From: JAKQHY01 sp034429475
GTDB lineage: Bacteria > Chloroflexota > Anaerolineae > B4-G1 > SLSP01
Length of the DNA stretch: 7,736 bases
Reading direction: 5' to 3'
Assembly: GCA_034429475.1 (NCBI GenBank)
Contig: DAOUGD010000203.1
Location: 1-7,736 of the forward strand
Shown: piece by piece, positions 1 through 4,605 of the stretch
Position numbering within the stretch: position 1 is the first letter of the stretch
How the letters are laid out: the number at the start of each line of letters is the position of its first letter
The notes under the pieces: model-generated
What the model was told of the DNA's origin: nothing
The model's input: only the letters and a program-made list of their open reading frames with translations
Databases searched by the model: none
Program-made: the position numbers and the translations under genes

Positions 1-54
1 ACCGCGCTGCGCGCGGTCACGAAAAATCACCGCTCAAATCGCGGCTTCAGCCGC
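1..54. repeat. Two small palindromes at the left edge
   Basis: Bases 1-6 (ACCGCG) pair with 12-17 (CGCGGT) around a 5-nt loop. Bases 41-46 (GCGGCT) pair with 49-54 (AGCCGC). No T-run follows either stem, so they are poor terminators. The second palindrome sits in a GC-rich intergenic context typical of dispersed palindromic repeats. I see no supported gene in 1-115. The frame from base 1 stays open to a TGA at 58-60 and could be the tail of an upstream gene, but 19 residues show nothing recognisable. Confidence 0.35.
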
Positions 55-115
55 ACCTGACAGGCGGTAGCCAGATTGCCCTTTTTGTGAAACGCACCCC
101 TGTTGTGTAATTGAT

Positions 116-144
116 TTGCAGATTTTCGCAAACACGGTTATAAT
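116..144 (+). promoter_or_regulatory. Sigma70-type promoter of the thrS leader
   Basis: A perfect -10 hexamer TATAAT lies at 139-144. A weak -35 candidate, TTGCAG (3 of 6 consensus bases), lies at 116-121 with 17-bp spacing. Transcription would start near base 151, just before the T-box stem I begins, and this position supports the call. An alternative -35, TTGATT at 111-116, would give a 22-bp spacer and is less likely. Confidence 0.65.
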
Positions 145-150
145 ATCACC

Positions 151-415
151 ATAGTCGCAAAAGCGTCAAGCGGGACGAGTATCCGGCAGACAACGACAGA
201 GAAGGGCGGTCACTGACTGAGAGCCGCCTCCGTGGAAGCAGCCATCAGCTTCCCAAACCCGGCGAAAACCCCCCGCGAGCGAGGTCTGGAAAGGAAATCC
301 AAGTAAAGACCTTCGGGTAAGCCCGTTACAGCCGTCGAGTGCCGAATGACTTCATTCGGAACTTGGGTGGAACCACGCAACGCCCCGCGTCCCAAGAGAT
401 GCGGGGCGTTTTCTA
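151..415 (+). promoter_or_regulatory. T-box riboswitch leader, threonine-specific (ACC specifier)
   Basis: This leader senses uncharged tRNA-Thr and decides whether transcription continues into thrS. Stem I: GCGGG (170-174) pairs with CCCGC (272-276). The specifier internal loop has AGTA (178-181) on the left and CGAAA-ACC (263-270) on the right, closed above by CCGG (183-186)/CCGG (259-262). ACC (268-270) is a threonine codon, matching the gene downstream. The distal part has AGAGA (198-202) and GGCGG (205-209)/CCGCC (224-228). Stem II is AGGTCT (282-287)/AGACCT (307-312), followed by CGGG (314-317)/CCCG (322-325). Stem III is CCGAATG (342-348)/CATTCGG (353-359). The antiterminator is TTGGG (363-367)/CCCAA (391-395) and ACGC (375-378)/GCGT (387-390), with bulge TGGAACC (368-374). 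The bulge TGGA would pair with UCCA, predicting a U discriminator in the cognate tRNA. The CGAAA context before the codon matches the layout I know from the Bacillus glyQS leader. Confidence 0.93.
379..414 (+). terminator. T-box-controlled intrinsic terminator
   Basis: AACGCCCCGC (379-388) is the exact reverse complement of GCGGGGCGTT (401-410). The stem extends inward by a G-T, a T-A and a C-G pair to about 13 bp around a CCAAGA loop, and TTTTCT follows. Its 5' arm shares bases 387-391 with the 3' half of the antiterminator, so the two folds exclude each other. This is the expected switch of a transcription-attenuating T-box. Confidence 0.93.
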
Positions 416-430
416 TTGGGGGAAAGAAGA

Positions 431-502
431 AATGAGTAAGAAGTAATGAGTGACTGGCAATTGGCACTCATTTCCCATTACTCATTACTCATTTCCCATT
501 AC
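431..502 (+). repeat. AT-rich direct and inverted repeat in the thrS 5' UTR
   Basis: A 16-nt unit, ACTCATTTCCCATTAC, occurs at 466-481 and again at 487-502 (period 21). The left half holds inverted copies: AATGAGTG (445-452) pairs with CACTCATT (465-472), and AATGAGT (431-437) pairs with ACTCATT (480-486). The transcript could therefore fold into an imperfect hairpin ending about 30 nt before the Shine-Dalgarno. It lies outside the T-box core. It resembles simple ATGAGTA-type intergenic repeats rather than coding sequence. Confidence 0.7.
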
Positions 503-530
503 CCTTTACTTTAATTCAGGAGGCAACACC

Positions 531-2324
531 ATGAACGCTACAAGTTCCGCTGACTATCACGACAGTCAATTGTACCGGATTCGCCACTCGGCGGCGCACA
601 TGATGGCCGCTGCCGTGTTGGAGATGTTTCCTGACGCCGGGATCGCCATTGGGCCGCCCATCGAAAACGGCTTCTACTACGACTTCGACCTGCCGCGCGC
701 GCTCACCCTGGAAGACCTGGAGCAGATCGAGGCGCGGATGCGAGAATTGATCGCCGCTCGACACGACTTCGTCTACCAGGAGATCAACGCGGAGGACGCG
801 CGCGCGCTATTCGCCCATCAGACCTACAAGCTGGAATTGATTGACGGCATCCTGGCCGGCGGCGTGGACGAGGACGGCAATCCCGTCAGTGAGGCGCCCA
901 AGCTCTCCACCTACAAGAGCGGGCCGTTCACGGACCTGTGCCGGGGGCCGCACGTCGCCAACTCGCGGGAAATCAACCCGAAGGCCATCAAGCTGCTCAA
1001 CGTCGCCGGGGCGTACTGGCGCGGCGACGAGAAGCGCCCGATGCTGCAACGCATCTACGGCACGGCGTTTGAGTCGCCCCAGGAGTTGAAGGCGTACCTG
1101 GACTGGCTGGAAGAGGTGAAGAAGCGCGATCACCGGCGGCTGATCCGCGAACTCGACCTGGTCTCCTTCCACGAGGAAGCCGGGCCGGGGCTGGCCTACT
1201 GGCATCCGCGCGGCGCGATCATGCGCAAGGAGATCGAGGACTTCTGGCGGGATCGCCACATTGAGGGCGGCTACGATTTTGTCTACACGCCGCATATCGG
1301 CAAGTCGTGGCTGTGGGAAACGTCCGGCCACCTCGACTTCTACAAGGAAAGTATGTACTCCTCGATGGACGTGGACGGGCAGGATTACTACATCAAGCCG
1401 ATGAACTGCCCCTTCCACATCCTGATCTACAAGACGCGGTTGCGCTCCTACCGCGAGCTGCCCCTGCGCTGGGCCGAACTCGGCACGGTCTACCGCTACG
1501 AGAAGAGCGGCGTGCTCCACGGGCTGATGCGCGTGCGCGGCTTCACGCAGGACGACGCGCACATCATCTGCACGCCAGAACAAATCGAGGGGGAGGCGCT
1601 GCGCGTGCTGCGCTTCTCGCTGGCGCTCCTGCGCGCTTTCGGGTTCGAGCAGATCGAGGCCTATCTCTCGACGCGCCCGGAGAAAGCGGTGGGCGAACCG
1701 GCGCGGTGGGAACAGGCGCAGGAATCGCTGCTGCGCGCCATCAATGCTGAGGGGCTGGTCTACCAGATAGACGAGGGCGGCGGTGCGTTCTACGGCCCGA
1801 AGATTGACCTCAAGATCAAGGACGCGCTGGGCCGCGAGTGGCAGTTGACGACGATCCAGTTCGATTTCAACGAGCCGGAGCGATTCGATATGACGTATGT
1901 GGGCGAGGACGGCCTGGAGCACCGGCCTTACATGGTGCATCGCGCGCTGCTCGGCTCGCTGGAGCGCTTCTTCGGCATCCTGGTGGAGCACTACGCCGGC
2001 GCGTTCCCGGTGTGGATTGCGCCGGAGCAGATGCGCGTCATCCCCATTGCCGACCGGCACATCGAGTACGCGAAGCAGGTGGAAGATCGGCTGCGCCAGG
2101 CGCACTTCCGTGTCAGCACGGACGTGTCAACGTCACGGATGAACGCCAAAATCCGCGAGGCGCAGTTGATGAAGGTGCCGTACATGCTCGTCATCGGCGA
2201 CAAAGAGGTGGAATCAGGCGCGGTCGCCGTGCGGCTGCGCAGCGGCAAAGACCTGGGCGCTATGCCGGTGGCCGACTTCGTGGCATACGCGGAGAAGGCG
2301 GTGGCGGAGAAGGCGTTGGAGTAG
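531..2324 (+). CDS. thrS: Threonyl-tRNA synthetase lacking the TGS domain
   Basis: Cytoplasmic class II aminoacyl-tRNA synthetase that charges tRNA-Thr with threonine (EC 6.1.1.3). The 597-residue product starts at ATG 531 behind AGGAGG (518-523) with 7-nt spacing. The frame is open back to 450, but that part is repeat-derived and has no ribosome site. Editing domain, about 15-190: HxxxH at H19/H23 and LCRGPH with C137 and H141, the residues that hydrolyse mischarged Ser-tRNA-Thr. Catalytic core, about 215-495: MNCPFH with C293, H344 in QDDAHIIC and H470 in the VHRALLGSLERF motif 3 fit the three zinc ligands. Motif 2 lies around RYEKSG (322-327). The anticodon-binding domain is about 497-595. 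Odd point: the N-terminal TGS domain of the E. coli enzyme (642 aa) is missing, and the protein begins about 18 residues before the editing motif. Regulation is by the upstream T-box. The function call is firm. Confidence 0.98.
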   Translation: MNATSSADYHDSQLYRIRHSAAHMMAAAVLEMFPDAGIAIGPPIENGFYYDFDLPRALTLEDLEQIEARMRELIAARHDFVYQEINAEDARALFAHQTYKLELIDGILAGGVDEDGNPVSEAPKLSTYKSGPFTDLCRGPHVANSREINPKAIKLLNVAGAYWRGDEKRPMLQRIYGTAFESPQELKAYLDWLEEVKKRDHRRLIRELDLVSFHEEAGPGLAYWHPRGAIMRKEIEDFWRDRHIEGGYDFVYTPHIGKSWLWETSGHLDFYKESMYSSMDVDGQDYYIKPMNCPFHILIYKTRLRSYRELPLRWAELGTVYRYEKSGVLHGLMRVRGFTQDDAHIICTPEQIEGEALRVLRFSLALLRAFGFEQIEAYLSTRPEKAVGEPARWEQAQESLLRAINAEGLVYQIDEGGGAFYGPKIDLKIKDALGREWQLTTIQFDFNEPERFDMTYVGEDGLEHRPYMVHRALLGSLERFFGILVEHYAGAFPVWIAPEQMRVIPIADRHIEYAKQVEDRLRQAHFRVSTDVSTSRMNAKIREAQLMKVPYMLVIGDKEVESGAVAVRLRSGKDLGAMPVADFVAYAEKAVAEKALE

Positions 2325-2380
2325 GCGGATCGGCGGATCGGCGAATCAGCGGATCAGCGAAAAAGCGAGTGAGCGAAATG
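2325..2380 (+). repeat. Degenerate 8-nt tandem array after thrS
   Basis: Beginning at the base after the thrS stop codon, seven 8-nt units follow head to tail, each starting with GCG. They read GCGGATCG, GCGGATCG, GCGAATCA, GCGGATCA, GCGAAAAA, GCGAGTGA and GCGAAATG. The first four fit GCGRATCR and the last three are decayed. The array ends 4 nt before the terminator stem. Slippage expansion or a genome-wide simple repeat family would both explain it. Confidence 0.7.
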
Positions 2381-2384
2381 AGAA

Positions 2385-2423
2385 GCCCCCTTCCGAGAAA
2401 TTGTTTGGAAGGGGGCGATTTTT
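2385..2423 (+). terminator. Intrinsic terminator of thrS
   Basis: GCCCCCTTCC (2385-2394) pairs perfectly with GGAAGGGGGC (2407-2416) around a 12-nt loop, followed by GA and five T (2419-2423). This is a clear rho-independent terminator for the + strand. It lies 20 bp past the end of the converging minus-strand lipoprotein gene. Read from that side the stem is followed by CTTCTCATTT rather than a clean T-run, so it would serve that gene only weakly. Confidence 0.88.
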
Positions 2424-2443
2424 GAAAGTAAAGCAGGTTTCAT

Positions 2444-4579
2444 CTAGTTTGCCGGGACAAACACTAACAGCCCGTTGCCACGGGTGCTGAACCAGACTTC
2501 TCCTCCTGGCTGCGCCTGCACGCCGTTGAGGTCGCCGGTGGGCAATCCATTTTCGGGTGTAAAAGCATACCAGGTCTGCCCATTGAAGTAGGCCGCACCG
2601 CCCGCAGTCGCGGCCCAGATGGTATGGTATCGGTTGGAGGACACCCCGCGAATATCATTGGATGGCAGACCATCGGCGGTGGTGTACGTTGTCCATTGCA
2701 TACCATCCCAACGCACAAGCCCCTGGTCGGTAGCGATCCACACTACATCAGTATAACCGTAGTGGTCAACCGGGACGGTTGTAACGTCGTGAATGATGTT
2801 GCCTGGTAGGCCGTTGGCCGTGGTATACTGTGTCATTTCTCCGTTCTCAAGGTGAATGACAATGACGCCATAGCCATTCGTTCCCACCCAAATCGCTCCC
2901 ATGGATTCGACGTTACTGACCACAAGCCAGATGGGACGGGCGTCGTTCCCATCGGTGAACCTGGCGATGTCATACGTTTGTTGAGCATACTTGACAGATG
3001 TACCTAGCATATAGATCGGGGTAGACTCATGCCATGCGGCTGCGTATATCTCGCCAGGCGATAGCTCACATCGCAACTCCAAACCGTTGTAATCGCATGT
3101 CCCGGCATCTGTGATGAGTCCGCAGCACCAACTTGCCGCAAGCGGGCGGCCAATGAGAGTCGTTAAGGCGGGCCACGGCAACCCGCTCGATGCGGCTAAC
3201 GAATAGCATATTGTATGGTCGTCGGCGCCGATATACCCGGAACCGATCAGCAAAGGCCAGTCGGTACAGAGACCTTCGGCTGTTGTGATGCGATACCATT
3301 TGCCGGGGATGGGGGTGGTTATTTCGATAGGAACAAGGGTACTATGGGCAGTCTCCGTAAAATGGAAAATAAGGAATCCGGCATCGCCGCCGGCAACATA
3401 AACCATATTATCTTGCGTCGCAATCCCCCCCACTCCCCAATCGAACGTTCCGTAATATCCCGCTAATGTAGGAGCGGCAGGGTTGGATACATCTACGATT
3501 TGTAAGCGACTTAATCCGGCAAGCGTCAAGTAAGCATATTGTCCATTCACGGATATATCACCAATATATCCATATCCTGGGTAATAAGTTCCGACATGAA
3601 CCGGCGCGTTGGGGTCAGAAATATCGAGAATGGAGAGATTGACATTATACCACCCGCAAGGATTGCCAAACCGATTGCAGTCCTGAACAACATAAGCGTA
3701 GTCGCCGGCGATGCTCACCTTATAAGCAAATTCAAGATCGGAAGTGTGAATAAGATCGGGCGCCGTAGGGTTTGTAATATCAACTATATGGAAAGCTGCG
3801 CCATCCACCACGTAAGCATAATTCCCGGCGACGGCAATATCTGCCGTCATAACAAAATCAACGTTCACACAGCCAACCTCAATTGGGTGGCGTGGATCGG
3901 CAACATCTACAGTGCATATTTTTTCATCGGTGGCAAAATACAAGTAACCCGGGACAACGTCGAAGACGTTGCCCACCGAATACTGGCTCAGCTCAATGGG
4001 CTTTACCGGATTAGTAACGTCAATGATTCGTAACCCTCCACCACCCAACACGTATACATAGTCCCCCTGGATTTTGACCACCTCCGCCCCCCCCATGCCG
4101 CCAACGGCGGGACTACTCAGACCGGGGTTTCTATCTATGTGAGCCTCGTCTTGTAAAGGGAGATTACCAATGACTGTGGTGGAGGATATGTCCACAATGC
4201 GCAACCCAGTCTCTATGTCTGCTACATAGGCATAACTGCCCGATACAGCCACATCCGCCGCCGCGTCAAGCGCTACTTGGCCGATCAGCTCTACGTTTTG
4301 CGCCTCGAGAGGCGTTGGGATTGTCGTGCGCCTGGCTATAACGGGTGACGCAATGGGAGTAGCGACGGGCAAAGGCAATACGGTGGCCATAGACCTCGGC
4401 GGTGTGGGTGTAGGGGAAGCAGCAACTTCGGTCGGCTGTGGGGAAGCAAGCGGAGACGTTGCCATTCCAGGCGTCGGCAATACGCTGGAATCCGGCGTCA
4501 GCCGGTCTCGCTCAACGACACCTACGGTGCATGAGGTTGCTATCAGGCACAGAGTTAACAAGAAAATTCTCTTCAACAT
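2444..4579 (-). CDS. Lipoprotein with LVIVD and Reg_prop-type beta-propellers
   Basis: A 711-residue predicted exported lipoprotein of unknown function. The start at 4579 is chosen because it opens a signal peptide (KR, then FLLTLCLI) ending in ATSC with C17 as the lipidation site. The -3 residue is Ala, so the lipobox is slightly off consensus. GAGGG (4591-4595) is the ribosome site, 11 nt away. Residues 27-93 are a Pro/Thr/Ser-rich spacer. Residues 100-408 hold seven LVIVD-type repeats (pattern YAYV...GLRIVDISNP), consistent with a seven-bladed propeller. Residues 420-560 contain six cysteines (438, 458, 485, 486, 495, 504). Residues 561-710 hold repeats with TTANGLPGN, TTADGLPSND and TPENGLPTGD, the two-component-regulator propeller type (Reg_prop). 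No kinase or transmembrane segment follows, so a sensor kinase is excluded. It lies 26 bp after the beta-helix gene and is probably cotranscribed. A surface binding or scaffold role is inferred only from the folds. The central part is more AT-rich than thrS. Confidence 0.88.
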   Translation of the reverse strand: MLKRIFLLTLCLIATSCTVGVVERDRLTPDSSVLPTPGMATSPLASPQPTEVAASPTPTPPRSMATVLPLPVATPIASPVIARRTTIPTPLEAQNVELIGQVALDAAADVAVSGSYAYVADIETGLRIVDISSTTVIGNLPLQDEAHIDRNPGLSSPAVGGMGGAEVVKIQGDYVYVLGGGGLRIIDVTNPVKPIELSQYSVGNVFDVVPGYLYFATDEKICTVDVADPRHPIEVGCVNVDFVMTADIAVAGNYAYVVDGAAFHIVDITNPTAPDLIHTSDLEFAYKVSIAGDYAYVVQDCNRFGNPCGWYNVNLSILDISDPNAPVHVGTYYPGYGYIGDISVNGQYAYLTLAGLSRLQIVDVSNPAAPTLAGYYGTFDWGVGGIATQDNMVYVAGGDAGFLIFHFTETAHSTLVPIEITTPIPGKWYRITTAEGLCTDWPLLIGSGYIGADDHTICYSLAASSGLPWPALTTLIGRPLAASWCCGLITDAGTCDYNGLELRCELSPGEIYAAAWHESTPIYMLGTSVKYAQQTYDIARFTDGNDARPIWLVVSNVESMGAIWVGTNGYGVIVIHLENGEMTQYTTANGLPGNIIHDVTTVPVDHYGYTDVVWIATDQGLVRWDGMQWTTYTTADGLPSNDIRGVSSNRYHTIWAATAGGAAYFNGQTWYAFTPENGLPTGDLNGVQAQPGGEVWFSTRGNGLLVFVPAN

Positions 4580-4590
4580 AGTAGCTATTT

Positions 4591-4604
4591 CCCTCGCAAT
4601 AGGG
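4591..4604 (-). promoter_or_regulatory. Small hairpin over the lipoprotein ribosome site
   Basis: In the 26-bp gap between the two minus-strand genes, the transcript has CCCT (from 4604-4601) that can pair with AGGG (from 4594-4591) across a 6-nt loop. This covers most of the GAGGG ribosome site. The upstream gene's TGA (4608-4606) abuts the hairpin, so a terminating ribosome could open it and couple translation of the two genes. With only 4 bp of stem the effect is uncertain. Confidence 0.3.
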
Positions 4605-4605
4605 T

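Noticed and set aside
1..60. C-terminal end of an upstream + strand gene
   Set aside because: The frame is open only because the window starts there. Its 19 residues come from palindromic sequence and show no recognisable protein feature.
466..502. CRISPR-like direct repeat
   Set aside because: Only two copies with a 5-nt gap that itself resembles the repeat. There is no spacer and there are no cas genes.
450..530. Longer thrS starting at ATG 450
   Set aside because: The extra 27 residues are translated repeat sequence with no ribosome site, whereas ATG 531 has AGGAGG at 7-nt spacing and no missing conserved residues.
807..2105. 432-codon open frame antisense to thrS
   Set aside because: It is the shadow of a GC-rich gene, rich in Arg, Leu, Val and Ala with no motif or ribosome site. 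The opposite frame has all ThrRS residues.
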